This document shows positions 25,855 through 36,374 of a DNA stretch of 64,000 nt, one piece after another; the first letter of the stretch is position 1, and each line of letters begins with the position of its first letter. The DNA lies in NCBI RefSeq assembly GCF_002150685.1, contig NZ_MSSW01000010.1:62001-126000 (forward strand), read 5' to 3'. A program made the position numbers and the translations under genes. The notes beneath the pieces are model-generated. The model searched no databases. It worked only from the letters and a program-made list of their open reading frames with translations, and had not been told where the DNA came from. This DNA is from Algoriphagus antarcticus. GTDB lineage: Bacteria > Bacteroidota > Bacteroidia > Cytophagales > Cyclobacteriaceae.

Positions 25855-28683
25855 ATGAAGAATTTAAGATTTGGAGTTTTACTGGCTGTATTACTCTTAG
25901 GTTCACATACTCTTTTTGCGCAGCAAAAACGGGCTCTCACTCACTCAGATTACGATGGATGGGAAAGATTATCTTCCGAGAAAATCACCAAAAATGGCCA
26001 ATGGGTTGGTTATCAAATATCCCCTCAAGACGGCGATGGGCGTATTGAAATCTTCTCCTTCAAAAATCCACGCAAGCGTCAAGTAATTTCCAGAGGAACG
26101 TCATTTGATTTTTCTGCCGATGATGCCTTTGCCGTAGGTAAAATTGTACCTGAAAAAGATTCGGTTTATGTGTTGAAATTAAAAAAGACTAAAAAGGATG
26201 ACATGCCTGCGGATAGTCTTTTTATTTATACTATGGCAACTGGCAAAATGGAGAAACTTCCACGAGTGAAGTCATTTGCCACTCCTGAGAAAGAAGGGAG
26301 CTGGATAGCCATTAATTTTGAAAAGGAGAAGAAGGAGAAAGGAAAAGACGAGAAAGAAGTAGAAGCTGACTCAACGGCGAAAGAGGAAAAGCCTAAAAAA
26401 GCGGATGGCACTTTGCTTCAAGTCCGAAAATTGGATGGTTCGGTTAGCTATGAGTTTGAGCGAGTGAAATCATATGGGTTCTCCGCAACTGGCGATTTCT
26501 TACAGTATGTTTTGGCTGAAGAAGACACCTTGGATAACGCTGCTATTTATTTGCTGAACCTTGCAAGTGGCGAAAGTAAATTAATCTCTGAAGGAATGAC
26601 TTCTTATTCGGATGTCACATTTTCTCCCGAGGCTAACTACCTCGCATATATTTCCACCGATGATTCTACCAAAGCAAAAAAGCCATATCATTCGCTTTTC
26701 CTTGTCAAAACTGAGAATGGAGATGTGAAGCAAATAGCTACCAAGGATTCTGAGGGGATTCTGGCAAATGGAAGAATCAGTGCCGATGGCAATCTTAAAT
26801 TCTCTGAAAACGAAGAGCGTTTGTTTTTTGGCGTGGCTCCAGACTATGTGGATTATACTTATGCAAATGACACAACCATTTTAGATGAAGATAGAGTAAG
26901 CCTGGATATTTGGGGATGGCAGGATTCTGAGATTCAGCCTATGCAGTTGAAGAATAAGGACAGTGAAGAGAAATTCTCTTATTTGGCGACAATAAATCTG
27001 AATACCGACAAGATCACCCAACTGGGAGATCTGGATTTGAAAAATGTGAATTTAGAAGCAAAGGTAGAACGTGATTTTGGATTGGCTTGGACAGATGCAC
27101 CTTATCGCATCAATTACAGCTGGGACATTCAGATAGGACGAGATTTGTATTTGGTAGATTTTAAGGACGGATCCAAAACGTTAGTAGAGACAGATGCTTC
27201 TGGGTTTCCTTCGATTTCTCCAGAAGGTAAATACGTGTATTGGTATGATGGACGTGATAGCAGCTGGGTAGCCTATGATATTGCTCAAAAGGCAAAAATC
27301 GATCTCACAAAACAGCTTCCCGAAGGGTTCCATGAAGAATTGCACGATTCTCCATCTCTTCCTGGAAGTTATGGGAATGCGGGTTGGTTAGAAGGGGACG
27401 AGGCTTTTTTGGTTTATGATCGATTTGATATTTGGAAAATTGATCCTAAAAAACCTACTGAAGCTGTAAATCTGACACAAGGAGCGGGCAGAAAGTCCAA
27501 TACAGTCTTTAGAAGACAGGACTTGGATCGGGAGGAGCGAAGCATTGATCCAAAAGGTCAATTACTCCTTACTGCATTCAATGAAAAGACAAAAGATGCT
27601 GGTTATTTCACCGGATCATTTGACGGTAAGTCAGCTCCTAAGCAGTTGATCATGTCAGCTAATCGTTACTATGGCCTGACCAAAGCGAAGGAGAGCTCTG
27701 CCATTTTCCTGAACAAATCAACCTATAAGGAAAATCCTGATTTGTATTTGGGAGATTTGACGTTCAAAAGCCTTAAAAAGGTTTCAAATCTTAATCCACA
27801 GCAAGCTAATGTGAATTGGGGTTCTGTTGAATTGGTGGATTATATGACCAATAATGGAGAACCTTTGCAAGGCTTGTTATTCAAGCCAGAGAATTTCGAT
27901 ACTTCCAAGAAATATCCGTTGATGGTGTATTTCTATGAGCGAAATAGTGATGGATTGCATAATTATAGAGCTCCTGCACCAAGTGCCTCTACGATAAATA
28001 TCCCTTATTTTGTAAGCAATGATTACTTGGTTTTTGTGCCAGATATCAAATATGAACTTGGACTTCCAGGTCCAAGTGCTTATAACTGCATCATTCCAGG
28101 CGTGCAGTCAATTGTAGCCAGAGGTTTTGTGGATGCTGATAATATGGCCATCCAAGGACAAAGTTGGGGAGGATATCAAGTAGCTTACCTGATTACGCAA
28201 ACGGATATGTTCAAAGCTGCAGGAGCTGGTGCACCTGTGGTGAATATGACATCAGCCTATGGCGGTATTAGATGGGGAACAGGTATGAGCCGCATGTTCC
28301 AGTATGAGCAAACACAATCCAGAATAGGAGGTACCCTTTGGGAAAAGCCGGTTTATTATATCGAAAATTCTCCCTTATTCTTTATGGACCGCGTGAAAAC
28401 GCCAGTTCTGATCATGCATAACGACGAAGATGGTTCTGTTCCATGGTATCAGGGAATCGAAATGTTCATGGCACTGAAGCGATTGAATCAGCCCGCTTGG
28501 CTACTTCAATACAATGGGGAAGATCATAATCTGGTGCAGCGCAAAAACAGAAAGGATCTTTCGGTGCGTTTGAGTCAGTTCTTTGACCACTATCTCAAAG
28601 GCGCGCCAGTTCCACTTTGGATGTCCGAAGGACTTCCAGCTGTGCAAAAAGGGAAAACACTCAAGTATGAGTTAGAAGATTAA
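25855..28683 (+). CDS. Secreted S9 family prolyl-oligopeptidase-type peptidase
   Basis: A 942-residue protein with signal peptide (MKNLRFGVLLAVLLLGSHTLFAQ). It has a long beta-propeller N-terminal part and a C-terminal alpha/beta-hydrolase domain. The catalytic residues are Ser770 in GQSWGGYQVAYL, Asp859 in HNDEDGSVPWYQG and His891 in GEDHNLVQR, matching the S9 order. A lysine/glutamate-rich low-complexity stretch (about residues 152-184) lies in the propeller part. The enzyme probably releases dipeptides or cleaves after proline in the periplasm. It follows the M14 gene by three bases and is closed by a strong terminator. Confidence 0.93.
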   Translation: MKNLRFGVLLAVLLLGSHTLFAQQKRALTHSDYDGWERLSSEKITKNGQWVGYQISPQDGDGRIEIFSFKNPRKRQVISRGTSFDFSADDAFAVGKIVPEKDSVYVLKLKKTKKDDMPADSLFIYTMATGKMEKLPRVKSFATPEKEGSWIAINFEKEKKEKGKDEKEVEADSTAKEEKPKKADGTLLQVRKLDGSVSYEFERVKSYGFSATGDFLQYVLAEEDTLDNAAIYLLNLASGESKLISEGMTSYSDVTFSPEANYLAYISTDDSTKAKKPYHSLFLVKTENGDVKQIATKDSEGILANGRISADGNLKFSENEERLFFGVAPDYVDYTYANDTTILDEDRVSLDIWGWQDSEIQPMQLKNKDSEEKFSYLATINLNTDKITQLGDLDLKNVNLEAKVERDFGLAWTDAPYRINYSWDIQIGRDLYLVDFKDGSKTLVETDASGFPSISPEGKYVYWYDGRDSSWVAYDIAQKAKIDLTKQLPEGFHEELHDSPSLPGSYGNAGWLEGDEAFLVYDRFDIWKIDPKKPTEAVNLTQGAGRKSNTVFRRQDLDREERSIDPKGQLLLTAFNEKTKDAGYFTGSFDGKSAPKQLIMSANRYYGLTKAKESSAIFLNKSTYKENPDLYLGDLTFKSLKKVSNLNPQQANVNWGSVELVDYMTNNGEPLQGLLFKPENFDTSKKYPLMVYFYERNSDGLHNYRAPAPSASTINIPYFVSNDYLVFVPDIKYELGLPGPSAYNCIIPGVQSIVARGFVDADNMAIQGQSWGGYQVAYLITQTDMFKAAGAGAPVVNMTSAYGGIRWGTGMSRMFQYEQTQSRIGGTLWEKPVYYIENSPLFFMDRVKTPVLIMHNDEDGSVPWYQGIEMFMALKRLNQPAWLLQYNGEDHNLVQRKNRKDLSVRLSQFFDHYLKGAPVPLWMSEGLPAVQKGKTLKYELED

Positions 28684-28685
28684 AT

Positions 28686-28718
28686 AAAAAGGCTCAGGGT
28701 ATTTTCCTGAGCCTTTTT
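28686..28718. terminator. Bidirectional terminator between the S9 peptidase and thyA
   Basis: AAAAAGGCTCAGG and CCTGAGCCTTTTT form a 13-base perfect stem around a seven-base loop, with T-runs on both strands. It serves the S9 gene directly and may also serve the convergent thyA. Confidence 0.88.
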
Positions 28719-28765
28719 ACTTACTTCTTCACTTAGATTCAATTCATCTTAAATTTTCAAATTTC

Positions 28766-29560
28766 TTACACAGCCACTATAGCCTTAATATGCGGATGCG
28801 GATCGTAGTTGAGTAATTCGAAATCCTCGTATTTAAACTCAAAAATATCCGTCACCTCAGGATTGATTTTCATTGTAGGCAACTCTTTAATCTCGCGGCT
28901 AAGCTGCAATTCGGCTTGCTCCAAATGATTGGAATACAAATGCGCATCTCCAAAGGTATGCACGAAGTCGCCAGCTTCTAATCCACAAACCTGAGCGACC
29001 ATCATAGTAAACAATGCGTAGGAGGCGATATTAAAAGGAACGCCAAGAAAAACATCCGCACTTCGCTGGTAGAGTTGGCAACTCAATTTGCCATCGGCCA
29101 CATAGAACTGAAAGATCGTATGGCAAGGAGGCAAGGCCATATTATCCACATCCGCCACATTCCAAGCGCTTACGATATGTCTGCGGCTGTCAGGTTTGGT
29201 TTTGATTTGGTGAATGAGGTTTTTGATTTGGTCGATTTCCCCGCCTTTGCCATCTGGCCAATGTCTCCACTGATAGCCATAGACCGGACCCAAATCGCCG
29301 TTCTCGTCAGCCCATTCGTTCCAAATCGACACGTTGTTATCGTTGAGGTATTTGATATTTGAGTCGCCTTTGAGAAACCAAAGAAGCTCAATGATGATAG
29401 AGCGAAGGTGAAGTTTTTTGGTAGTCACTACGGGAAAACCCTTTGATAAATCAAACCGCATCTGATGACCAAAAATACTACGGGTTCCTGTTCCTGTTCT
29501 ATCTCCTTTTACTGCTCCTTCATTCAGGATTTTGCGCATCAAATCGTGGTATTGCTTCAT
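28766..29560 (-). CDS. thyA: Thymidylate synthase
   Basis: A 264-residue ThyA, the same length as the E. coli enzyme. The catalytic cysteine is Cys146 in [13 protein letters not shown]. The dUMP phosphate-binding arginines lie in [11 protein letters not shown], and other landmarks are [36 protein letters not shown] and the C-terminal AIVAV closing loop. It makes dTMP from dUMP using methylene-tetrahydrofolate. It stands alone, convergent with the S9 gene and divergent from the MMPL transporter. Confidence 0.98.
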   Translation of the reverse strand: MKQYHDLMRKILNEGAVKGDRTGTGTRSIFGHQMRFDLSKGFPVVTTKKLHLRSIIIELLWFLKGDSNIKYLNDNNVSIWNEWADENGDLGPVYGYQWRHWPDGKGGEIDQIKNLIHQIKTKPDSRRHIVSAWNVADVDNMALPPCHTIFQFYVADGKLSCQLYQRSADVFLGVPFNIASYALFTMMVAQVCGLEAGDFVHTFGDAHLYSNHLEQAELQLSREIKELPTMKINPEVTDIFEFKYEDFELLNYDPHPHIKAIVAV

Positions 29561-29694
29561 CTTTTATGTTTGATTTTCTAGTTTTGGCAAGTTAATCAGT
29601 TCATAGAATAAATGGAATTGATTTCACACAAAGCACCTTCATTCTTGTTATACTTGAAAGAATGATAGCACATTAAATTCACCCGAACCTTTAA

Positions 29695-31947
29695 ATGTTT
29701 CGAAAATCAACAGCTTACTTATTACTTGTCTTTGCGATACTACTGAGTGTTTTGCTGTCGATTTTTCGTCCAATTCCTCAGTTTAACTATGATTTTGAAA
29801 CATTTTTTCCTCAGGAAGACCAGGATCTCTATTTCTACCAAAGTTTCAAAAATCAATTTGAAAATGATAATGATTACTTGCTAGTTGCTTTAGGCAGTCC
29901 AGATGGAGAGCTTTTAAGCGCTGATTTTTTAGCAGAAGCAAGTAGCGTACATACAGAAATCCAGAAGTTAGAAAAAGTCGATACGGTCATTTCGATATTA
30001 AATTTGGAGCAGCCGGTCATTGGGGTATTTGGATTGTCGACCAGAAAAGTGCTGGACTGGACAGATAAGAGTTCGTTGCAAAAAACATCGGAAAATCTGG
30101 ATCAATATCGTTCTAGATTAATTTCAAAGGATGGAAAATCACTCTTACTGTGGATTAAAAATGAGCAGAATATATCCAAGTCTGATGGAGATATTTTGTA
30201 TAATTCGATTAAGGATATTTTTTCTCAGCACAAAATTGTGCCAATGGCGATAGCAGGGAAAATCCAAACGCAGGGTGACTTTGTGAAGCTTATGCAGGAT
30301 GAATTCGGGCTTTTTTTCGGCTGTTCTATTGTCCTGATGTTGTTTTTGCTCGTTTTGATCTTTCGATCTTGGTGGGCGGTAATTATCCCACTTTTTGTCT
30401 TAATCATCGGAGTAGCTTGGGCTTTTGGACTGCTGATTTATTTAGGCAAGCCACTAGACGTGATGTCAGTGATGCAGCCGACTATTTTTATGATAGTGGG
30501 CTTAAGTGCTCTGATTCATTTTTTCACACACTTGATCAAAAAACTTAAAGAAGGTGACGACAAACACAAGGCTATCCGAGCTGTTTTTAAAGGGTTAGTT
30601 GTGCCAGTTTGGTTAACTATTTTGACAACTTCCCTAGGTTTTGTTTCTCTCTATTTCACGACTATCCCAGCACTGCAGGATTTTGGGTGGAGCACTGGAT
30701 TAGGAGTGTTGGTGATGTTTTTTGCTGTGATCTTGGTGGCACCGGGTTTATTATTCCTATTACCGATTACTATTTCTACCTCGCTTCAAAAGTCTGAAAA
30801 ACCGAGTGTTTTACTTGCTGTTTTCTCCTGGCAATTAAAGCACAGGAAGTGGATAGGGTTTTCATTTCTGGGAATTACTCTTCTATGCTTAGCGCTGGGA
30901 TCAACTCTGAAGATTAATGGATACCTCCTTGACAATCTGCCTACTGATCATCCTATCCAACAGGATTTTGAATATTTCAATGAGCAATATGGCGGTTCAA
31001 ATCCTTTAGAGATTTATCTGTCAGTTGGTAGTGGCGCAAACTCTCTGCTAGACTATGAGGTGCTGGGAGAGATAGATAAAATAGAAGCAAAAATCCAGGA
31101 GTTGTTTGGCGAAGGACAGATCATTTCTCCATTGACGGTAGTAAAAACTATCAATCAAGCACAAAATCAAGGAGATCCACAAGCTTTCGAACTCCCTTCC
31201 AAGGGACAGCGTCAGCGCATGGACCGATGGCTGGGAAAAGCTTTAGAGTCCAAAGGACCAAAAGTATTGACTGACGATAAAAAATCCGGGCGCCTCAGTG
31301 CCAGAGCACCAGATCTTGGCTCTTTGAAAATGACAGCGCTTCGAGAGGAGCTCAATGAATTTGTAAAACAAGAAGTAAATCCAGATTTGCTGCAAGTACG
31401 CTGGACAGGCACAGCTTATTTGATTGATAAAGGGCATAAATCTGTGACGCTGCAGATGGCGAAAGGCCTCGGGGTTGCATTTCTTTTAGTAGGTATTATC
31501 GTGGGGTTTTTGTTCAGATCCTGGCGCATTTCATTTCTTCTTCTCATTCCTAATTTTATCCCGCTTATCTGGATGCTAGGGCTGATGTATGTTCTGGGAA
31601 TTGAGTTCAAGTTGACGACGGCGATCTTATTTACAGTAGCATTTGGGATTGCCGTGGATGATAGCATACACTTTATGAGTAGGCTAAAGCAGGAGCTTAA
31701 GTTGGGTAAAAACCTGATTTATGGGTTGAAGCGAACGTATTTGGAAACTGGAAAGGCAATTGTACTTACCACCATAGTGCTGACGGCAGGGTTTGGTCTC
31801 CTGATTTTCAGTCAGTTTGGCGTTACTCATTTTACGGGTTTGTTGATCTCCGCCTCCTTGATATTTGCGCTGTTGGCGGATTTGATGTTGCTGCCACTTT
31901 TACTTTTGCCTTTGAAAAAAATATGGGAGAAAAAATTCAAGAATTAG
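29695..31947 (+). CDS. RND superfamily MMPL-type transporter
   Basis: A 750-residue inner-membrane protein with about twelve helices in two repeats. Each half has an N-terminal helix, a periplasmic loop and a cluster of five to six helices (about 200-365 and 590-745). RND-type hallmarks include an SVMQPTIFMIVGLSALIHF helix and VAFGIAVDDSIHFMSRLKQE, the conserved Asp-Asp of the proton relay in the second half. MMPL/hopanoid-type RND proteins export lipids or hydrophobic compounds, often without an outer-membrane tripartite partner; the substrate here is unknown. The gene is convergent with the EEP gene, leaving eight bases between stops. Confidence 0.88.
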   Translation: MFRKSTAYLLLVFAILLSVLLSIFRPIPQFNYDFETFFPQEDQDLYFYQSFKNQFENDNDYLLVALGSPDGELLSADFLAEASSVHTEIQKLEKVDTVISILNLEQPVIGVFGLSTRKVLDWTDKSSLQKTSENLDQYRSRLISKDGKSLLLWIKNEQNISKSDGDILYNSIKDIFSQHKIVPMAIAGKIQTQGDFVKLMQDEFGLFFGCSIVLMLFLLVLIFRSWWAVIIPLFVLIIGVAWAFGLLIYLGKPLDVMSVMQPTIFMIVGLSALIHFFTHLIKKLKEGDDKHKAIRAVFKGLVVPVWLTILTTSLGFVSLYFTTIPALQDFGWSTGLGVLVMFFAVILVAPGLLFLLPITISTSLQKSEKPSVLLAVFSWQLKHRKWIGFSFLGITLLCLALGSTLKINGYLLDNLPTDHPIQQDFEYFNEQYGGSNPLEIYLSVGSGANSLLDYEVLGEIDKIEAKIQELFGEGQIISPLTVVKTINQAQNQGDPQAFELPSKGQRQRMDRWLGKALESKGPKVLTDDKKSGRLSARAPDLGSLKMTALREELNEFVKQEVNPDLLQVRWTGTAYLIDKGHKSVTLQMAKGLGVAFLLVGIIVGFLFRSWRISFLLLIPNFIPLIWMLGLMYVLGIEFKLTTAILFTVAFGIAVDDSIHFMSRLKQELKLGKNLIYGLKRTYLETGKAIVLTTIVLTAGFGLLIFSQFGVTHFTGLLISASLIFALLADLMLLPLLLLPLKKIWEKKFKN

Positions 31948-31955
31948 CCATTCTC

Positions 31956-33002
31956 TTACTTTTTCCCAAATCCTTCCCATGTGAAGGTCGCTGACACAGG
32001 ATAGTGGTCAGAGTAATCTACTTCGCGATGAGTTTTGAATTGAACTGCCTTGAGCTTTTCGCTAGAGAAAATATGATCTATTCTCAGGAAGAAAAGGATG
32101 CGGTTATAAGTGAAGCCGAAGCCTCTTCCAGCAGTTTCGAAGGCATTTTCATAATTTTCTCCCAATTTGAAATAGGTGTAGGAATAGGGAATTTCATTCA
32201 AGTCACCGAGAAGAATCAGGGGATGGGGACTATTATTCATGTGTTCCAAGAGCACTTTCAGCTGCTTACTCCGAGCCAAACTTCCTCGTTGCAATTTGCC
32301 TAACGTTTGTCTATAATTTTCCTTGACACCTTCTAGATTTTCAAGCCCTTCCGTTGCAATTCTCATTGATTCCAAGTGAGCATTGTAGATTCGGATCGTA
32401 TCACTATTCACTAGAATGTCAGCGAAAATAGCTCCATTGGTACCTTGAGCATCAAACACCTTTCCATCATTGATGATTGGGTATTTGGAGAAGATAGCTA
32501 AGCCATTTGATCTTTTCTTTGGATTCCCATCGATTATATGATAGGACACCTTATAGTTGGAATTCTTTCCGAGAATTTTCACAGCATCCCGCGAAGGGGT
32601 AGTGTTGTCTTGATAGAACTCCTGAAACACCTTCACATCAGCGGGCTGATCCTGTAGCCAGGAGAGCACATTTGATTCAGGTGTAGTCTCACTTTTTGGT
32701 TTATAATAGAACATATGAGCATTGTAAGTGAGCACTTTCAGACCTACTACTTCATCATTTTTTGGATGAATCTGAAATGTGGCAAGAAAAAATTTATAGC
32801 CGATCAACAAGGCCAAAAGCGGAAGAAATGATAGTTTTCTCCATGATAAAATCAAGATCACTAGCAGAAAAAGATTCAGGATTAAAAATATAGGAATGAA
32901 AAATGGCAATAGTCCAACGTATTGAAAATACTCTGGTGAGATGTAAACGCTAGCAAACAAAAATAACGTAATGGCAAAAATGAGCCAGGTGATAATCTTC
33001 AT
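31956..33002 (-). CDS. Endonuclease/exonuclease/phosphatase (EEP) family membrane-anchored protein
   Basis: A 348-residue protein. Two or three N-terminal membrane helices (about 1-75) are followed by an EEP catalytic domain with the conserved order LTYNAHMF, VKVFQEFYQ (metal-binding Glu), IRIYNAHLES (His), LLGDLNEIP (Asp/Asn) and DHIFSS plus DYSDHYPVSATF (final Asp-His). The catalytic site is complete. The family cleaves phosphodiesters or phosphomonoesters in nucleic acids, inositol phosphates or lipids; the membrane anchor suggests an extracytoplasmic substrate. Confidence 0.88.
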   Translation of the reverse strand: MKIITWLIFAITLFLFASVYISPEYFQYVGLLPFFIPIFLILNLFLLVILILSWRKLSFLPLLALLIGYKFFLATFQIHPKNDEVVGLKVLTYNAHMFYYKPKSETTPESNVLSWLQDQPADVKVFQEFYQDNTTPSRDAVKILGKNSNYKVSYHIIDGNPKKRSNGLAIFSKYPIINDGKVFDAQGTNGAIFADILVNSDTIRIYNAHLESMRIATEGLENLEGVKENYRQTLGKLQRGSLARSKQLKVLLEHMNNSPHPLILLGDLNEIPYSYTYFKLGENYENAFETAGRGFGFTYNRILFFLRIDHIFSSEKLKAVQFKTHREVDYSDHYPVSATFTWEGFGKK

Positions 33003-33240
33003 GAATTAAAATTGGTCAGGCAAGATGTTTTGCAATAAATCCTATTGAAGAGTTTGAGCGTATGGCCCTCAGAGCAATCTTCGATCCAAGTGATAAGCTA
33101 GTTCTAAAATCCATTTAGCTAATTTGTAAAGGTAGAATTTTTGGCAATGAAGCAAATGATCGGGTTACAAATGATGAAAGAGAATCTTTAATTTTGCTCA
33201 TTTACGAATTATTAGTTATTTCGATAGAAATTTACCCACT

Positions 33241-33816
33241 ATGAAAACTTACCAAACGATCTTATCGACGGCAATGATTACGCTAGTTTTGGCTTCGTGC
33301 AGTGACCCAAGGACTTCTGAAACCAGAGAATCTGAAGTGGCTGCTGAGACTAAAGAGGCCGCCGAAACAGAAGAATCCAGACCAAGCCCATTAATGGTTA
33401 AGGAAGGACAAATTGCTGGTAAAGGATTTAAAGTGCAATACGGTTCTCCTTCCGTGAAAGGCCGAGAATTATGGGGTGATTTGGTGCCTTATAATGTAGT
33501 GTGGAGAACGGGTGCTAATGAAGCTTCCTATGTGGATTTGGCTGAGGATATGTCAGTGGAAGGCAAAAAACTGGCAGCCGGCAAATACTCGCTATTCACT
33601 ATTCCAAAGGAAACTGGCCCTTGGACTGTGATATTCAATTCTGAATGGGATCTAGAACATGGACATTTTCAATACGATGAAAAAAATGATGTGCTGCGAG
33701 TTGATGTGACTCCAGTTTGGGAAGAAACCAGTCAAGAATCTTTGTCAATGGAAGTAGAAAACCCTGGCATAGTCATTCGTTGGGAAAAACTAAAGCTCCC
33801 TATTAGCATAAATTAA
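33241..33816 (+). CDS. DUF2911 domain lipoprotein
   Basis: A 191-residue protein with a lipoprotein signal (LVLASC, Cys at about residue 20) and an acidic Glu/Thr/Ala-rich linker (about 24-48). A DUF2911 domain follows, with a recognisable KVQYGSPSVKGRELWGDLVP and VWRTGANEASYVDLAEDM, and GKYSLFTIPKETGPWTVIF. Function of the domain is unknown. It stands alone between the EEP and penicillin-acylase genes and ends at a strong terminator. Confidence 0.87.
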   Translation: MKTYQTILSTAMITLVLASCSDPRTSETRESEVAAETKEAAETEESRPSPLMVKEGQIAGKGFKVQYGSPSVKGRELWGDLVPYNVVWRTGANEASYVDLAEDMSVEGKKLAAGKYSLFTIPKETGPWTVIFNSEWDLEHGHFQYDEKNDVLRVDVTPVWEETSQESLSMEVENPGIVIRWEKLKLPISIN

Positions 33817-33834
33817 AAAAAACATTTTTCCTGT

Positions 33835-33868
33835 AAAGCCCTCAAAAATTAATTTTGAGGGCTTTTTT
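33835..33868 (+). terminator. Terminator after the DUF2911 gene
   Basis: AAAGCCCTCAAAA and TTTTGAGGGCTTT form a 13-base stem with an eight-base loop, followed by more T. Confidence 0.88.
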
Positions 33869-33897
33869 ATGGATAGATGTCAAATAGGATGAATCGA

Positions 33898-33931
33898 TTT
33901 GCTTAATAATTATCAGATTGGGCTAAATTCG
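33898..33931 (+). promoter_or_regulatory. Possible promoter of the penicillin-acylase gene
   Basis: TTTG (33898-33901), 22 bases, then TAAATTCG (33924-33931), one mismatch from TANNTTTG. The start would fall about 17 bases before ATG 33955. Confidence 0.35.
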
Positions 33932-33954
33932 TCACTTTACCTAAAATCTATCCA

Positions 33955-36369
33955 ATGAAGTATGTAGGCTTTTTAGTTGTTTTAGCACTAACAATCGCTC
34001 TGGCAGTAGCTGTTTCAAGACCTTTTGGCGCGATCCCACCTTTGGCTCCTTTGCTTGATCCCAATCATGGGTTCTGGCAAAATGCTATCTCTGAAGATGA
34101 ATTGGCTGAAGATGAACTTGAACTCAAAAATTTGAGTAGTGAGGTAAAAGTGGTTTATGATGAAAATCTGATTCCGCATGTTTTTGCAAGCAACGCGGCC
34201 GACTTATACAGAGCTCAAGGTTACATTACTGCAAAGCATAGACTTTGGCAAATGGAATTCCAAACCATGGCGGCAGGAGGGAGAATTTCAGAGATTGTAG
34301 GTCCTTTGGCTTTGGATCTCGATAGAATGACTAGGAGAAAAGGCTTAGCATATGGAGCGGAAAAGGGAATGAAATTTATCCAAGAAAATGATCCTGATTC
34401 TTACCTTTTATTAGAAGCTTATGCAGATGGAGTCAACCAATACATTGACCAAATGTCAGATGCTAGATTACCAGTAGAATACAAAATATTGAATTATCGA
34501 CCAGAACATTGGTCAGCATACAAATCCATCTTGTTGCTTAAATACATGACAGATATGTTGGTAGGTGATCGGGATTTGGAGTATTCCAATTTGCGTAAAA
34601 TTCTAGGTGATGTCATGCTGGATAAACTTTACCCTGAATACCCAAGTGGTGTAGAGCCTATCATCGAGCCCGGTCATAAGTGGAACTTCAATCCACTTAG
34701 TGTGACACAACCAGATAGTATTCCTTATCCGAATGATCAACTGGTAATTGATCCGTTGCCTCAGCCGGAAGAAGGAACTGGCTCAAATAACTGGGCTGTA
34801 TCTGGCTCGAAGACTAAAAGTGGCAATCCGATTTTGGCCAATGATCCGCATTTGAGTTTAAATCTCCCTTCGCTTTGGTTTTCCATGCAATTGACCACAC
34901 CTGAGCATTCTGTCAAAGGAGCAACACTTCCCGGAGCTCTCGGTGTGATTTCAGGATTTAATGAAAATATAGCTTGGGGTGTCACCAATGCGACGCGGGA
35001 TACACGAGATTGGTACAAAATCACTTTTCAGGATAAAACTAGAAAAGCTTATCGCTTTGGTGAAAAGTGGGAACAGACCACATTCAGAGTAGAGGAAATA
35101 AAAGTAAAGGGAGAGGATGTGTTTCTCGACACCGTTGTATATACGCACTATGGGCCAGTGGTCTATGATAAGACCTTCAATTCGAAACGGCAGGATATAA
35201 ATTTTGCCCTGAAATGGAATGTCCATGAAGGATCAAATGAACAGAAGACCTTCCTTTTGCTGAATTCTGCCAAAAACTATGAAGACTATAACATTGCCTT
35301 GGATAATTATACCGCTCCAGCTCAGAACTTTGTCTTTGCTTCCAACAGCGGTGATATCGCCATGCGAATTCAGGGGAAGTTCCCTCTGAAATGGAAAGGC
35401 CAGGGGAAGTTTTTCATGGATGGAGCTGATCCCCGCATGGAATGGCAAGGATATATCCCGAATGAGCAAAATGCCAGCACTTTAAATCCTTCTCGAGGGT
35501 TTGTCAGCTCTGCCAATCAGCATCCTACAGATTCTACCTATCCTTATTATGTCTTTGACAATAGCTTTGAGTTTTATAGAAATCGACGTCTGAATAGCCA
35601 ACTTAGCGAAATGAGTGAGATTACAATAGAGGATATGCAAGGGCTACAGTTTGATGATTACTACTTACATGCTGCCGAAGCTCTTCCGATTATGTTGGAG
35701 CTGTTAAGTAGTGAAGCTGAAAGTGGTGCAGAAGCGAAAAAGTATCTCTCACTTTTGAAAGAATGGGATTTTTATGCTGATCCAAATCAAAAGGCGCCTA
35801 CTTTATTTTATATCTGGTGGAGAAAAACCTACGGACAGATATGGAAAGAATTGTCTGAAAATGTTGCGCCAATCGTACTACCAAGCTATTATCAGACGGT
35901 ACTTTTCATGAAGAATGAACCAAGTGACCCGGTGTTTGATTTGAAAAATACTTCAGAGATGGAAACTGCTGCAAGTCATGTGAAGCAAGGTTTTGAAGAA
36001 ATGCTCGCAGACATGAAAAAGTGGGAAGCGGACGAGGGGGATTTTTCTTGGGCCAATTATAAAAAGACCACAATTCAGCACCTTGTCCCACAGTTTAAGT
36101 CATTTTCTGTGGAGAATGTGTACACTGGCGGTGGTTCGGGTATCCTCAATGCTACCAGTTCGAGACATGGTGCAAGTTGGAGAATGGTAGTGGAATTAGG
36201 TCCAGAAATAAAAGCTTTTGGTATTTATCCCGGTGGGCAATCTGGTAACCCAGGCAGTAAATACTATAGTAATTTCATCCAGAAGTGGGCTAACGGTGAA
36301 TATCTTAATTTTGATCTCAGAACTTCCGATCAAGCAGAAGGTGTATTATTCCAAACTATTTTAAACTAA
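33955..36369 (+). CDS. Penicillin acylase family Ntn-hydrolase
   Basis: An 804-residue precursor with an N-terminal hydrophobic signal. It is of the size and order of penicillin G acylase and homoserine-lactone acylases. The predicted autoprocessing site is Gly276-Ser277 in EEGTGSNNWAVSG; Ser277 would become the N-terminal nucleophile of the beta subunit. The beta subunit carries GNPILANDPHLSLNLPSLWF and AWGVTNATRDTRDWY, and the C-terminal region ends in a YPGGQSGNPGSKYYS motif typical of the family. The family hydrolyses amides in the periplasm, including beta-lactam side chains and N-acyl homoserine lactones. The true substrate is unknown. It is followed by a small membrane protein gene after five bases. 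Confidence 0.92.
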   Translation: MKYVGFLVVLALTIALAVAVSRPFGAIPPLAPLLDPNHGFWQNAISEDELAEDELELKNLSSEVKVVYDENLIPHVFASNAADLYRAQGYITAKHRLWQMEFQTMAAGGRISEIVGPLALDLDRMTRRKGLAYGAEKGMKFIQENDPDSYLLLEAYADGVNQYIDQMSDARLPVEYKILNYRPEHWSAYKSILLLKYMTDMLVGDRDLEYSNLRKILGDVMLDKLYPEYPSGVEPIIEPGHKWNFNPLSVTQPDSIPYPNDQLVIDPLPQPEEGTGSNNWAVSGSKTKSGNPILANDPHLSLNLPSLWFSMQLTTPEHSVKGATLPGALGVISGFNENIAWGVTNATRDTRDWYKITFQDKTRKAYRFGEKWEQTTFRVEEIKVKGEDVFLDTVVYTHYGPVVYDKTFNSKRQDINFALKWNVHEGSNEQKTFLLLNSAKNYEDYNIALDNYTAPAQNFVFASNSGDIAMRIQGKFPLKWKGQGKFFMDGADPRMEWQGYIPNEQNASTLNPSRGFVSSANQHPTDSTYPYYVFDNSFEFYRNRRLNSQLSEMSEITIEDMQGLQFDDYYLHAAEALPIMLELLSSEAESGAEAKKYLSLLKEWDFYADPNQKAPTLFYIWWRKTYGQIWKELSENVAPIVLPSYYQTVLFMKNEPSDPVFDLKNTSEMETAASHVKQGFEEMLADMKKWEADEGDFSWANYKKTTIQHLVPQFKSFSVENVYTGGGSGILNATSSRHGASWRMVVELGPEIKAFGIYPGGQSGNPGSKYYSNFIQKWANGEYLNFDLRTSDQAEGVLFQTILN

Positions 36370-36374
36370 GGGCT

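Noticed and set aside
33955-36369. Calling the penicillin-acylase-family enzyme a quorum-quenching AHL acylase
   Set aside because: The family includes several substrates and nothing visible in the sequence or neighbourhood fixes this one.
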